From NCBI RefSeq assembly GCF_947492405.1, contig NZ_CANLMP010000002.1, forward strand, positions 744,001-808,000: a stretch of DNA of 64,000 nucleotides. The letters run 5' to 3'. Below, in pieces: positions 17,994 to 26,982 of the stretch. The position numbers were made by a program, and so were the translations under genes. The stretch comes from an uncultured Aquimarina sp. (GTDB taxonomy: Bacteria; Bacteroidota; Bacteroidia; Flavobacteriales; Flavobacteriaceae). The notes under the pieces are model-generated. The model was not told the origin of the DNA, searched no databases, and worked only from the letters and a program-made list of their open reading frames with translations. Within the stretch, counting starts at the first letter, position 1. The number at the start of each line of letters is the position of its first letter.

Positions 17994-19247
17994 TTACTGT
18001 TTTGCAACCATTTGATAGGTTTCTTTTGTACTTTGTTTAAGCAAAATATCCTTGTTTTCTTCTAAAGATTGTATTGCTTCTTCATCAAAGTGTCTAATTG
18101 TATATAAAGAGACATTTTTTTCATATACAACGCTAAATTTTGCCTTTAAATGAGGCAACAATTTTTCGAAACTATTAAACTTATCATCCAGACAAACAGA
18201 AAAGCTTATTGCCGAATTCTGGATAAGATCTACTTTTAAATGATACCTATGGAAAAGACTAAAAATTTCACTTATATTATCTTCCACAATGAAAGAAAAA
18301 TCTAGTGAAGAAAGTGACAACAGTATCTGATCTTTTTTAACAATAAAACAAGGTATGTGAGGTACTAGTCTTTGCCCTTTTTTAACCGAAGTTCCATCAT
18401 CTAGTGGATGAATAAATGATTTAACATAAAGAGGGATCTCTTTTCTTTGTAATGGTTGTAAGGTTTTTGGGTGAATCACTGAAGCTCCATAAAAGGCTAA
18501 TTCTATAGCCTCTTCATATGATATTTGAGAAAGTAACTTTGTTTCCTTAAAAACCCTTGGATCTCCATTAAGTACTCCTGGAACATCTTTCCAGATAGAT
18601 ACACTATTGGCATTTGTACAATAAGCAAAAATCCCAGCACTATAATCACTACCTTCTCTGCCTAATGTAGTAGTAAAATTATTAGTATCGGATGCTATAA
18701 AACCTTGTGTTATAGTCAACCCTTTTTTATTCACCTTTTCGGTAATGCTTTGTTGAGTTACCTCCCAGTTAACCGTCGCATCGCGATAGATATCATCCGT
18801 CTTGATAACTTCTCTGGCATCCAGCCATTGATTTGCATATCCTTCTTTTGACAAATATTCACTAACAATCGTGGTAGAAATTAATTCTCCATAGCAGACT
18901 ATCTGGTCATATACATAATCATACTGTACAGACTTATTTCTCTTTAGTGTTGTTTCCATATCCGAAATAAGTGAATTGACCTTCTCAAACACTGGATGTT
19001 GTTTATTTTCGAAAAGATCCTTCAGTATTTCGATATGATACTTTTTTATGAAATCTATGGAGTTCTTAAGCTCTTTATTTTTGTTTAAATAATAACCTAC
19101 AATAGTCTCCATGGCATTGGTGGTTTTACCCATTGCAGAAACGATAATTACTATATTAGAATTACCTACTTTTTGCAATACATTGATTACATTTTTTACA
19201 CCTTTAGCATCTTTTACAGATGCTCCACCAAACTTAAAAACTCTCAT
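17994..19247 (-). CDS. Aspartate kinase (monofunctional)
   Basis: 417 residues from the ATG at 19247 (MRVFKFGGASV); an ATG two codons earlier is also possible. The KFGGASV motif is the ATP site at the very N-terminus, as usual. TTLGREGSDYSAGIFA and VWKDVPGVLNGDPRV (the latter read as SIWKDVPGVLNGDPR) are the kinase substrate-binding blocks. The C-terminal 120 residues correspond to the ACT regulatory region. It makes aspartyl phosphate for lysine, threonine and methionine synthesis. The cluster GNAT-aspartate kinase opposite fbp is common in flavobacteria. Confidence 0.9.
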   Translation of the reverse strand: MRVFKFGGASVKDAKGVKNVINVLQKVGNSNIVIIVSAMGKTTNAMETIVGYYLNKNKELKNSIDFIKKYHIEILKDLFENKQHPVFEKVNSLISDMETTLKRNKSVQYDYVYDQIVCYGELISTTIVSEYLSKEGYANQWLDAREVIKTDDIYRDATVNWEVTQQSITEKVNKKGLTITQGFIASDTNNFTTTLGREGSDYSAGIFAYCTNANSVSIWKDVPGVLNGDPRVFKETKLLSQISYEEAIELAFYGASVIHPKTLQPLQRKEIPLYVKSFIHPLDDGTSVKKGQRLVPHIPCFIVKKDQILLSLSSLDFSFIVEDNISEIFSLFHRYHLKVDLIQNSAISFSVCLDDKFNSFEKLLPHLKAKFSVVYEKNVSLYTIRHFDEEAIQSLEENKDILLKQSTKETYQMVAKQ

Positions 19248-19291
19248 GAACATACTAATTTAATGATCAACTCAAATTCTGGAGACCATTA

Positions 19292-19771
19292 TTAAATTTT
19301 TGAAACGAATTCATTCAATCCTTGCTCATCCATTTGAACAACCTGCCATCCTTCTAGAATTTTAGCACCACTTTTTAAGTAAAAATCAACTGCTGGTTTA
19401 TTCCAATCTAAAACATTCCATTCTACTCTTTTTACTCCTTTTTCTTTTCCATATAACATCACTCTTTTGTAAAGTGCCATTCCAACACCGATTCCTCGCA
19501 TAGATTCTCTAACAATTAGGTCTTCAAGATGTACTGTTCTTCCCTTCCAGGTAGAAAATCTAAAATAAACTAATGCTAAACCTATAATTTCATCCTTTGT
19601 TTCGGCAACAAAGCAATGAAACAATGGTTGCGCTCCAAAACCATCTTTGATTAAATCCTTAACTGTTACATCCACAGCATCTGGTTCTTTTTCAAAAATT
19701 GCTAATTCTTCAATAAGTGTTAGTACTTGTGGCATATCATTAGCCACAGCATCTCTAATTATATAATCCAT
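19292..19771 (-). CDS. GNAT acetyltransferase (SSAT-like)
   Basis: 159 residues. The N-terminal IRDAVANDMPQVLTLIEELA and the acetyl-CoA loop VRESMRGIGVGMALYKRV (about 88-105) are typical of GNAT enzymes. The VEWNVLDWNKPAVDFYLKSGA block (about 123-143) places it near spermidine/spermine or diamine N-acetyltransferases. The substrate is uncertain: a polyamine, thialysine or other small amine. It lies 44 bases upstream of the aspartate kinase gene on the same strand and is probably co-transcribed with it. Confidence 0.85.
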   Translation of the reverse strand: MDYIIRDAVANDMPQVLTLIEELAIFEKEPDAVDVTVKDLIKDGFGAQPLFHCFVAETKDEIIGLALVYFRFSTWKGRTVHLEDLIVRESMRGIGVGMALYKRVMLYGKEKGVKRVEWNVLDWNKPAVDFYLKSGAKILEGWQVVQMDEQGLNEFVSKI

Positions 19772-19897
19772 AGGTCAAAAGTTTATCAAAACTATAAAAT
19801 ATGTATTAGAAACCAGACAATTTTATAATGTTATCCCAATCTAATTTAAGTTTTTACAATTCTTAAAAAAGTTTAACAAATTAGGATAGCGAAAACG

Positions 19898-19926
19898 TTG
19901 TAGTTATCTAAAAAATAATACTTTTG
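19898..19926 (+). promoter_or_regulatory. fbp promoter
   Basis: TTG at 19898-19900, 18-base spacer, TACTTTTG at 19919-19926 (perfect TAnnTTTG). It ends 21 bases before the chosen fbp ATG, which argues against the upstream in-frame ATG-like start at 19924. Confidence 0.65.
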
Positions 19927-19947
19927 CACAAAATCAACATAACCAAG

Positions 19948-20955
19948 ATGGCACGAAAAAACCAAACCTTAGGAGAGTTTATTATTGAAAATCAAAAAGA
20001 TTTCCCTTATGCTAGTGGAGAACTTTCTCGATTAATCAATTCAATTCGTTTGGCGGCAAAAATGGTAAACCATGAAGTGAACAAAGCTGGCTTGGTTGAT
20101 ATTACAGGAGCGGTTGGCGAAACTAATGTTCAGGGAGAAGATCAACAAAAGCTCGATGTTCTTGCTAATGAAACTTTTATCAATACACTTACTAACCGAG
20201 AAATTGTTTGTGGAATAGCTTCTGAAGAAAACGATGATTTCATTACTATTAAAGGACAGAAAAGTGATCACAGGAATAATTATGTTGTCCTTATGGATCC
20301 ATTAGACGGTAGTTCTAATATCGATGTTAATGTTTCAGTTGGGACCATCTTTTCGATTTACAGGAGAGTAACGCCAACAGGAACACCTGTGACTATTGAT
20401 GACTTCCTGCAACCAGGGAATTTACAGGTTGCTGCGGGTTACATTATTTATGGGACTTCTACTATGTTGGTATACACTACAGGCCACGGTGTTAATGGTT
20501 TTACTTTAAATCCTGCTTTAGGAACTTACTATTTATCACATCCTAATATGACATTTCCTGAAGATGGCAACATTTATTCGGTAAATGAAGGTAATTATAT
20601 TCATTTTCCGCAAGGAATCAAAGATTATATAAAATACTGCCAAGAAGAAAAAGAAGATCGTCCATATACTTCTAGATATATTGGATCATTAGTGAGCGAT
20701 ATACACCGTAATATGATCAAAGGTGGAATTTATATGTATCCAAGTACATCTAAATCTCCTAATGGAAAACTTCGTTTATTATATGAGTGTAATCCTATGG
20801 CTTTTATAGCAGAACAAGCAGGAGGATCAGCTAGTGATGGGTTCAGAAGAATTTTAGAGATCAAACCTACAGAATTACACGAACGTACTCCCTTTATTTG
20901 TGGTAGTAAAAATATGGTAAATAAAGTAGAATCTTTTATGAAAGCATCAGAGTGA
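19948..20955 (+). CDS. fbp: Class I fructose-1,6-bisphosphatase
   Basis: 335 residues from ATG 19948 ([12 protein letters not shown]). The in-frame extension to 19924 would begin inside the -7 promoter box, so it is rejected. The metal and phosphate site is [19 protein letters not shown] (about 119-137). Further family blocks are [18 protein letters not shown] and [21 protein letters not shown]. It hydrolyses fructose 1,6-bisphosphate to fructose 6-phosphate in gluconeogenesis, acting in the cytoplasm. It is divergent from the GNAT/aspartate kinase pair. Confidence 0.95.
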   Translation: MARKNQTLGEFIIENQKDFPYASGELSRLINSIRLAAKMVNHEVNKAGLVDITGAVGETNVQGEDQQKLDVLANETFINTLTNREIVCGIASEENDDFITIKGQKSDHRNNYVVLMDPLDGSSNIDVNVSVGTIFSIYRRVTPTGTPVTIDDFLQPGNLQVAAGYIIYGTSTMLVYTTGHGVNGFTLNPALGTYYLSHPNMTFPEDGNIYSVNEGNYIHFPQGIKDYIKYCQEEKEDRPYTSRYIGSLVSDIHRNMIKGGIYMYPSTSKSPNGKLRLLYECNPMAFIAEQAGGSASDGFRRILEIKPTELHERTPFICGSKNMVNKVESFMKASE

Positions 20956-21198
20956 TTTAGTCGAATAACCAATTACTTTTTGATTACTTCTTTTCCATTT
21001 TGGATAAATCAACGGAAGGTATTTGACAAAAAAAAGAGTCAAAAATCTGTTGAATACTTTTATTTTTATTATTCTTGCAACATAGATAAAAGAAAGATTA
21101 AAAGAGCTCTCCCCATAATCATTTTAAGCTCTATGATTAAAAATCTATCTTACTCGTCATAAAAGCTAACAACATTTAACATTATTAGTGCTTAACCC
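20956..21198. other. Intergenic stretch without a supported gene
   Basis: Between fbp and the GTPase module. A 60-codon frame (20980-21162) is present, but it has no family look, is rich in Lys/Phe/Tyr as expected of random AT-rich DNA, and lacks a convincing start. No clear hairpin terminator seen. Confidence 0.5.
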
Positions 21199-21227
21199 TT
21201 GTTTTTAATGTTTTTATGTTAAATTTA
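21199..21227 (+). promoter_or_regulatory. Promoter of the GTPase module
   Basis: TTG at 21199-21201, 18-base spacer, TAAATTTA at 21220-21227 (one mismatch to TAnnTTTG), 37 bases before the first gene of the four-gene module. Confidence 0.45.
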
Positions 21228-21264
21228 CGTATAGCTCATAGAACAACAACATAAATTAACCAAA

Positions 21265-21618
21265 ATGGCGAAAGAAAATAAAGCTGTTGAAGAAAAAGTA
21301 GTAAACGATCCATCTTCAAAAATAGAAGCAATAAAAAATCTAATCTTCGGAGAGAATATTGCTGCTTACAATTCTGAATTCGATGCAGTAAAAAAGGATA
21401 TTTCTTCTAAAAAAAAGGAGCTGGAAGATTTTATCGAAGACACAAGAAAAGAATTAAACCAGGCAATAGACAATCTTAGTACTGATATAAATATCAGGAT
21501 TACAGAATTGGAGGATAATCTAGCCGATAAAGTAGAAATGCTGGATAATAAAAAAGTGGATAGAAAAACATTAGGTGATCTCCTGATCGCAATGGGAGAG
21601 AAAATCAATAAGAAGTAA
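21265..21618 (+). CDS. Small coiled-coil protein, first gene of Ras-like GTPase module
   Basis: 117 residues, almost entirely helical and highly charged. A continuous heptad-rich coiled coil runs from about 40 to 100 (KKDISSKKKELEDFIEDTRK, then NLSTDINIRITELEDNLADK). There is no signal peptide or membrane segment. The C-terminal LGDLLIAMGEKINKK may be a docking end. I know it only as a conserved flavobacterial small protein in this gene order. It is 17 bases upstream of the next gene and transcribed with it. It may be a scaffold or oligomeriser for the GTPase complex, which is an inference from position only. Confidence 0.65.
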   Translation: MAKENKAVEEKVVNDPSSKIEAIKNLIFGENIAAYNSEFDAVKKDISSKKKELEDFIEDTRKELNQAIDNLSTDINIRITELEDNLADKVEMLDNKKVDRKTLGDLLIAMGEKINKK

Positions 21619-21635
21619 TCTGTCTATCCAAGGTT

Positions 21636-22460
21636 ATGGAAGAGCAGGATAAACTTAAGATTCTTAAAGAACTTCTTCTTACTGAAGAGAAGGAGTATGC
21701 AGACTCCATTGCAAAAAAAGTCGATGAACTAAGTAAAATAGTTCATCAAAAACAAGAACTTTCTCATAAGGTAGATCCTATTATAGATGATAAATTAGAA
21801 GAGTTTGTTCAGGAAATACCCAAAACTCTGGGACCAACCATTACAGAAGCTTTAAAAGAAGAAATCAAAAATTCGCAGGATGCCGTAGTCGAAGCATTGT
21901 TTCCTATTATCGGTAAGATGATAAAGAAATATATTGCACATGAGATGAAGTTATTGAGTGAAAATATTAATAAAAAAACTCGACAAGCCTTCTCTTTTAA
22001 AAATTGGTTTAGAAGGACTAAAGCTAGAGCACAAGGAATTAGTGATGGTGACTTAGTCATCACAGATTATGCAAAACCAAGGTTGATCCAGATGTTCGTC
22101 ATTGAAAAAGATTCTGGATTATTGATAGCTGATTACAGTCCTTTATCCGAAAATACTGTAGACAAAGATATGGTTGCAGGAATGTTAACTGCTATTAAAA
22201 GTTTTGTAGAAGATGCTTTTCAGGGAGGAAATCAAAACCTCGAAACAATAGAATACGAGTTATATACTATTCATGTACAAAATTTTTATTCTTATTATAT
22301 CGCCGCCGTTATTTCTGGAGCATATAATATGATGTTTAAAGAGGTATTAGAAGATCAAATTATTAATTTTGCTCAACATAATATTTCAAAAAGAGATCTA
22401 GAAAATAGTGAGCTTTTTACTAAAAAATTAAAAAAACATTTTGAAGATGAAATTGTCTAA
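21636..22460 (+). CDS. Roadblock/longin-like domain protein, putative GTPase partner
   Basis: 274 residues. The N-terminal 115 are helical and coiled-coil-prone, including a LEEFVQEIPKTLGPTITEAL segment. A basic linker (about 118-135, NKKTRQAFSFKNWFRRTKAR) follows. The C-terminal domain (about 140-255) has the pattern IQMFVIEKDSGLLIADYSP ... DKDMVAGMLTAIKSFVEDAF ... LYTIHVQNFYSYYIAAVISG, which looks like a longin/roadblock-type sheet and helix. Related proteins are sometimes annotated as OmpA-like, but no OmpA domain is present here. Roadblock proteins regulate or bind small Ras-like GTPases, and the next gene (overlapping by 14 bases) encodes one. The fold call is mine and needs a structure prediction. 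Confidence 0.6.
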   Translation: MEEQDKLKILKELLLTEEKEYADSIAKKVDELSKIVHQKQELSHKVDPIIDDKLEEFVQEIPKTLGPTITEALKEEIKNSQDAVVEALFPIIGKMIKKYIAHEMKLLSENINKKTRQAFSFKNWFRRTKARAQGISDGDLVITDYAKPRLIQMFVIEKDSGLLIADYSPLSENTVDKDMVAGMLTAIKSFVEDAFQGGNQNLETIEYELYTIHVQNFYSYYIAAVISGAYNMMFKEVLEDQIINFAQHNISKRDLENSELFTKKLKKHFEDEIV

Positions 22461-22938
22461 AAAAGTAGTGCTTTTAGGACACTTCGGTGTTGGAAAAACG
22501 TCTTTATTCAGGCGTTTTATCGACAACGAATTTTCTGAAGATTATAAAGTAACACTTGGTGTTCAGATAAAAAAGAAAGTAATCGAAATGCCCGATGGAC
22601 GTGAACTATCTATGATCATTTGGGATACTGAAGGTCATGCGGATATAGAAGACACAAGAAAATCATATTTATTAGGATCTAATGCATTTATTTATGTATT
22701 TGATTTAACCAGAATTGATACTTATAAAGATCTTAATAAAGATCTAGCGTATCTAACTAAAAATCATCCAAAAGTAACGATTAAGGTTATTGGTAATAAA
22801 TTAGATTTAGTGAATGAAAAGGAAACTATTACAAAGTTTAAAGAACAAAATATAGTTGTTGATTGTTTAACGAGTGCAAAAACCAATAAAAATGTGCAGG
22901 ATTTCTTCTTAGATCTTGCCAAGGAAATAACTACCTAG
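22447..22938 (+). CDS. Ras/Rab-like small GTPase
   Basis: 163 residues from ATG 22447; an in-frame TTG two codons upstream is less likely. All G motifs are present: G1 GHFGVGKTS (11-19, Lys17), G2 Thr36 in VTLGVQ, G3 WDTEG (59-63), G4 NKLD (117-120) and G5 SAK (143-145). His64 replaces the catalytic Gln of Ras, suggesting slow intrinsic hydrolysis and need for a partner. No prenylation signal and no LRR/COR domains, so this is a free-standing prokaryotic Ras-like GTPase, distinct from MglA by its plain Rab-like order. It overlaps the roadblock-like gene by 14 bases and is 5 bases from the histidine kinase start. Confidence 0.9.
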   Translation: MKLSKKVVLLGHFGVGKTSLFRRFIDNEFSEDYKVTLGVQIKKKVIEMPDGRELSMIIWDTEGHADIEDTRKSYLLGSNAFIYVFDLTRIDTYKDLNKDLAYLTKNHPKVTIKVIGNKLDLVNEKETITKFKEQNIVVDCLTSAKTNKNVQDFFLDLAKEITT

Positions 22939-22942
22939 TATT

Positions 22943-24481
22943 ATGACATATCAAGAAGAAAGGTTGCTATTTAATCAAAAAACACAATGCACCATAGTTC
23001 ATCATGATGGAAAAATCAAGGAAACCGATGCCAATGTATTCCAATGGAAAATAGGAACTTCCATCTATGATGCACATCCTTTTTTTGAAATATTAAAAAG
23101 CTTTATCGAAGTATTCGAGAAAGAGGAAACTACTTATAATTTTCCTTGTATTCATCTAGAAGATGGAAAAATTGAAAAAATTTGTGATATAACTATAAAG
23201 ATAAACACTCAGGAAGTAGTTATTCTTTTATTCGATTATTCTACAAAATACCACGAGCTTAATAAAATAGCTCAGCAGAAAAACGAATCCATACTTAAGA
23301 GTAAAAAATTAGAACTTAAGAATCAGTACCTTCTCGAAAAAGAGAAATTTAAAAATAGTTTTATTTCCAATATAAATCATGAAATCAGAACTCCACTAAC
23401 GGGGATTTTAGGATTTGTAGAAGTATTAGAAAAAACAAATTTAAATTTTGAACAAGAAGAATTAGCCAGAATCATAAAAAGGCAAAGTTTACATCTTAAC
23501 GCCTTGATTGAGGATATGGTTGATATTGCTAAAATAGAATCTGGTAAAATTAAGATTGTCGAAGAACGGTTTCTATTTATTAATCTTGTAGAAGGTTTTA
23601 AAGAAACTTACGCCAAACTGGCTGAAGATAAAGAAATACAATTCGAAACCTACATTGATCCCAACATCCAGGAATATCTTATCGGAGATAGAACTCGCGT
23701 GTTTCAGATTTTAAACAACATTCTTAACAACGCTTTTAAGTTCACTGAAGAAGGTAAAGTAAGTCTTTCGGTTACTAAAAATTATCAACGTACTAACAAA
23801 TTAAGTATTAGTTTTAAGATTGAAGATACCGGATTAGGGATACAGGAGGAAAACTTAGAAAATATTTTTAAAAGATTTACACGTTTTAATGAGGATAAAC
23901 AAATTTCGGGCACAGGATTAGGATTAGCAATTGTAAAAGATTTGGTAGATTTATTAGGTGGAGAAATTAAAGTCACCAGTAAACCTGAACACGGAACTAC
24001 TTTCGATATTAAATTACCTTTTAAGTTTGAAATAACAAAATCTTCTCCCGAAAAGAAAAAGAAAAAATATAATCTACCAGAATCTAAAAAGAAATTCAGA
24101 GTGTTACTAGTAGAAGACGAAGAAGCCACTCAGTTTTTGATTATGAAGATCCTAATCAGTCATGGTAGTTTCTTTGTCGATGTAGCTATTAATGGAGAAG
24201 AAGCTATCAGCTATCTAGAAAGAAGAAATTATGATTTAGTATTGATGGATCTAAAACTATCCAAGGTAGATGGATATCAGGCAACCCATATGATAAGAAA
24301 CAACTATGGAGATAAAGTAATTTCAGAAGTTCCTATAATCGGTTTTACAGCAAAATCCACCCAAATAGAAAGAGACAAATGTCTTCGATCTGGAATGGAT
24401 GATTTTATTGCTAAACCGTTTGAACAAGAAGATTTAATCTATAAAATAGTTAAACAAATAGCTAAAAAAGCCGCTTCATAA
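22943..24481 (+). CDS. Hybrid sensor histidine kinase with receiver domain
   Basis: 512 residues, cytoplasmic, no membrane helix. An N-terminal PAS-like domain (about 1-105) has no recognisable cofactor site. A coiled coil leads to the dimerisation helix with the H-box (NINHEIRTPLTG, His146). The catalytic domain has NILNNAFKFT, EDTGLGI and GTGLGLAIV (about 255-365). The C-terminal receiver (about 390-510) has the acidic pair in LLVEDEE, phospho-acceptor Asp436 in LVLMDLKLS, and Lys in FIAKPF. There is no output domain, so phosphate must pass on or act within the complex. It is the last gene of the module; the terminator overlaps its end. Receiving a signal from the GTPase is the simplest reading. 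Confidence 0.9.
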   Translation: MTYQEERLLFNQKTQCTIVHHDGKIKETDANVFQWKIGTSIYDAHPFFEILKSFIEVFEKEETTYNFPCIHLEDGKIEKICDITIKINTQEVVILLFDYSTKYHELNKIAQQKNESILKSKKLELKNQYLLEKEKFKNSFISNINHEIRTPLTGILGFVEVLEKTNLNFEQEELARIIKRQSLHLNALIEDMVDIAKIESGKIKIVEERFLFINLVEGFKETYAKLAEDKEIQFETYIDPNIQEYLIGDRTRVFQILNNILNNAFKFTEEGKVSLSVTKNYQRTNKLSISFKIEDTGLGIQEENLENIFKRFTRFNEDKQISGTGLGLAIVKDLVDLLGGEIKVTSKPEHGTTFDIKLPFKFEITKSSPEKKKKKYNLPESKKKFRVLLVEDEEATQFLIMKILISHGSFFVDVAINGEEAISYLERRNYDLVLMDLKLSKVDGYQATHMIRNNYGDKVISEVPIIGFTAKSTQIERDKCLRSGMDDFIAKPFEQEDLIYKIVKQIAKKAAS

Positions 24482-24494
24482 AGCGGCTTTTTTT
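24464..24494 (+). terminator. Terminator of the GTPase module
   Basis: Stem AAAGCCGCTT (24467-24476) / AAGCGGCTTT (24481-24490), loop CATA, followed by T's. The left arm is within the last codons (Lys-Ala-Ala-Ser) of the kinase gene. It may also serve the convergent TerB gene. Confidence 0.85.
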
Positions 24495-24522
24495 ATATAA
24501 TTTATCGAAACCAGATAAAAAG

Positions 24523-24957
24523 TTATCGGTTCATATTTTTAATCTCATCTGCAAACGTATCTCCATCTACATTTTGATCTACTAACGATAGGGCTTTATC
24601 TACAACATACTTAGCATTATCCGATCTAAAACCTAATCCTATACATAACTTTTCTAATAATATAACTTGATCATCTCCTTTTATATTATCCGCATATACC
24701 ATTCTAGCCAAATCAAAAAGTCTTTCTAGTCTTGCATCGTAACTTGTTGGAGGGTTGATAGGACGAGAAGCGTAATCTTTTAATATTTCCTTATAATCAT
24801 TCTCAGAAATATTAAGATTTCGAGCTAATCGATCTAAGAAAGCTCGCTCTTCATCCGTTATTATTCCATCACTCATAGCCACTCTAACAATCGCAGCAAA
24901 ATGATCTTGATTTCGTTTTTGAAAACCACTATCAAATAAATCAGATATAGACATCAT
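24523..24957 (-). CDS. TerB-like domain protein
   Basis: 144 residues, all-helical. The TerB/DjlA-like core spans about 15-130: VRVAMSDGIITDEERAFLDRLA carries the acidic loop (D-G-x-I-x-x-E-E) typical of these metal-binding helical bundles, and a second ARMVYADNIKGDDQVILLEKL repeats the pattern. The start at 24957 or 24954 (two Met). No ter operon around it, so a role in tellurite resistance is not supported; such stand-alone proteins are of unknown function. It is convergent with the histidine kinase gene. Confidence 0.75.
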   Translation of the reverse strand: MMSISDLFDSGFQKRNQDHFAAIVRVAMSDGIITDEERAFLDRLARNLNISENDYKEILKDYASRPINPPTSYDARLERLFDLARMVYADNIKGDDQVILLEKLCIGLGFRSDNAKYVVDKALSLVDQNVDGDTFADEIKNMNR

Positions 24958-24977
24958 GTATTTTGTTTATTTTGCCG

Positions 24978-24985
24978 CAAATATA
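24978..24985 (-). promoter_or_regulatory. Candidate -7 box for TerB-like gene
   Basis: TATATTTG on the minus strand, 20 bases ahead of the start codon; -33 box not evident. Confidence 0.45.
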
Positions 24986-25140
24986 ACCAAACTAAACTCC
25001 TTTTAAAATATATAATTATCCTTTTTTATAATTAAAAAACTATTTTCAGGATTGATAAAGTTTCATTGCTTTGTTATAGAAAAGCACGAAATCTAATTTT
25101 CTGATATGGAAATCCTTATTTATTTCAATATTTTTGGGCT

Positions 25141-26859
25141 ATGCAAACTCTTCATATCAAAAAAATAAAGATCATATTAATGATCTTTTTATTATTCATT
25201 ACTACCGTTGGTTATGCTCAAAAAATTACAATACCTGATTCTTTGCAAACCAAAACATTCGATGAAATTGAGGGTTTAATCCGCACCTATGTACAAGACT
25301 CCATCAAAGTCACATCTTTATCCAATATATTATTAGAAAAAGGCAAACAAGAACAAGATTCGTTGGGAATGACCATGGGATATTTTCAGGTATCCTTTAA
25401 TCATTTTAGTGATTTGCCAAAACGGTTAGTCTATTTAGATAGTTCTGTTACTATGAGCGGTGCAATAAAACATCCTATTTACCCTCTCGCTACTTATATT
25501 AGCCGTGCTGGAGTTCATAAACAACTTGGTAATTATATTCGATCTTTAGAAGACTACCTTACTGCCTTAAGCTTAGCAGAGAAGGTAAATAATAATGCTT
25601 TTAATGATATCAAGCATAGTATTGGAACCTTAAAATTAGAGTTTGGAGAGTACGAAGATGCCAAGAAGATGTATAAAGAAATCATAACCTATGAAAATGA
25701 AAATGAAATTAAGGGAGAAGGACATTTAGCAACAATTTTAGGTCTTGCCAATTCCTATCGAAAATTGAATCAGCAAGATTCTGCATCCTATTATACTCAA
25801 GTAGGATTAGAGGAATCGATAAAAGATAGCCTCAATATTTATTATCAATTTGTTTTAAATTCAGGAATTAATTTATACGGTGATAAGCAATATGAATCCT
25901 CGCTGTATAGTATCAATAAGGCTATTCCTTTTATCGAAAAATATGATGCTCATGACACAGCTTCTTTAATCGATGCACATCTACACTTAGGCAAAATATA
26001 TATAGCGCTTAGTCGTCCCAAAATGGCATTAAAATCTCTAGAAAAAATTGATTGGTATTTTGAAAATAAAAAACTACGCACCGTAGAAATGCGTGAAGGT
26101 TATGAATTATTAATTGATCATTATAAGTCGATAGATGATAAAAACAAACAACTATATTACATTAATAGGGTATTTGCTGTAGATAGTGTTCTCAATGCTA
26201 ATTATAGAAATTTACATAAAACAATAACCAACAAATATGACACTCCTCAGTTATTAGAAGAAAAACAACTTCTAATTACAACACTACAGAAAAAGGAGAA
26301 AATAATATCTTTAAAATACAGTATTACTTTATTAGTTGTAATTATTCTTAGTATATTTTTCTTATCAGTGTATTATAGAAAAGTACAATATAAAAGAAGG
26401 TATCAGGCCATTATGCACCCGAAAAATAAGCCCGAAACAAAAGCTATAGAATCATCGATTACGGTCGAAAAAAATACTAAAACTATTGATATCCCAGAAA
26501 ATATTGTAGAAGAAATTCTGGAAAGACTCACACAATTCGAACACAAAAATGGCTTCTTAGCTCGTAACTTAACGATTGCAGCTTTAGCAAAAAAACTGAA
26601 TACAAATTCTAAATATTTATCCAAAATCATTAATCAGTATAAACAAAAAAGATTTAGCGTATATATTAATGAATTACGAGTAGATTATGTAATCAAACAA
26701 CTTAAAGAAAATCCAAAGTTTAGACTTTATAGTATTAAAGGAATTGCACGAGAACTTGGGTATAATAATGATCGAGCTTTTTCTAAGGCGTTTTATCAAA
26801 AAACAGGAATGTATCCATCTTATTTCATTAAATTACTCGAAAAAGAGAATAATTCATAA
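25141..26859 (+). CDS. TPR / transmembrane / AraC-type regulator paired with double-glycine peptides
   Basis: 572 residues. A signal peptide or signal anchor (hydrophobic about 9-22, ending TTVGYAQ) is followed by TPR-like helices to about 360, one membrane helix near 390-410 (SITLLVVIILSIFFLSVYY), a linker, and a C-terminal AraC-type double HTH (about 470-570; LAKKLNTNSKYLSKIIN, IARELGYNNDRAFSKAFY). It is a one-component membrane regulator. Two double-glycine peptide genes follow 123 and 482 bases downstream. A paralogue at 36503 is also followed by a peptide with the same leader, so regulation or sensing of these peptides is likely. A TATTTTTG box at 25129-25136 sits so close to the ATG that the message may be nearly leaderless. 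Confidence 0.8.
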   Translation: MQTLHIKKIKIILMIFLLFITTVGYAQKITIPDSLQTKTFDEIEGLIRTYVQDSIKVTSLSNILLEKGKQEQDSLGMTMGYFQVSFNHFSDLPKRLVYLDSSVTMSGAIKHPIYPLATYISRAGVHKQLGNYIRSLEDYLTALSLAEKVNNNAFNDIKHSIGTLKLEFGEYEDAKKMYKEIITYENENEIKGEGHLATILGLANSYRKLNQQDSASYYTQVGLEESIKDSLNIYYQFVLNSGINLYGDKQYESSLYSINKAIPFIEKYDAHDTASLIDAHLHLGKIYIALSRPKMALKSLEKIDWYFENKKLRTVEMREGYELLIDHYKSIDDKNKQLYYINRVFAVDSVLNANYRNLHKTITNKYDTPQLLEEKQLLITTLQKKEKIISLKYSITLLVVIILSIFFLSVYYRKVQYKRRYQAIMHPKNKPETKAIESSITVEKNTKTIDIPENIVEEILERLTQFEHKNGFLARNLTIAALAKKLNTNSKYLSKIINQYKQKRFSVYINELRVDYVIKQLKENPKFRLYSIKGIARELGYNNDRAFSKAFYQKTGMYPSYFIKLLEKENNS

Positions 26860-26889
26860 CATTTTGATTATTAAGTTTTTAAAAGTGCT

Positions 26890-26902
26890 TTTTCCTTGAA
26901 AA
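26890..26902. promoter_or_regulatory. TTTTC-N3-GAAAA inverted repeat upstream of peptide gene 1
   Basis: TTTTCCTTGAAAA, 80 bases before the peptide start. The same arms and spacing recur at 38128-38140, 91 bases before the third same-leader peptide. Candidate operator for the TPR/AraC regulators; short and AT-rich, so chance is possible. Confidence 0.35.
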
Positions 26903-26982
26903 TACATTAGTAAATTTTACAAACTTAATTCTTTAAGTGAAATAATGTTTACTTTTATATCGGAAACAAAAAGCGAACATTT

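Noticed and set aside
20980..21162. 60-codon frame between fbp and the GTPase module
   Set aside because: Composition looks random, no ribosome site, no family resemblance, and it runs into the module's promoter region.
21636..22460. OmpA-family envelope protein
   Set aside because: No signal peptide, no beta-barrel and no OmpA peptidoglycan-binding motif; the C-terminal domain looks longin/roadblock-like.
24523..24957. Tellurite resistance from a TerB-like gene
   Set aside because: A single stand-alone TerB-like domain with no terZ, terD, terC or related genes; no basis for a resistance call.
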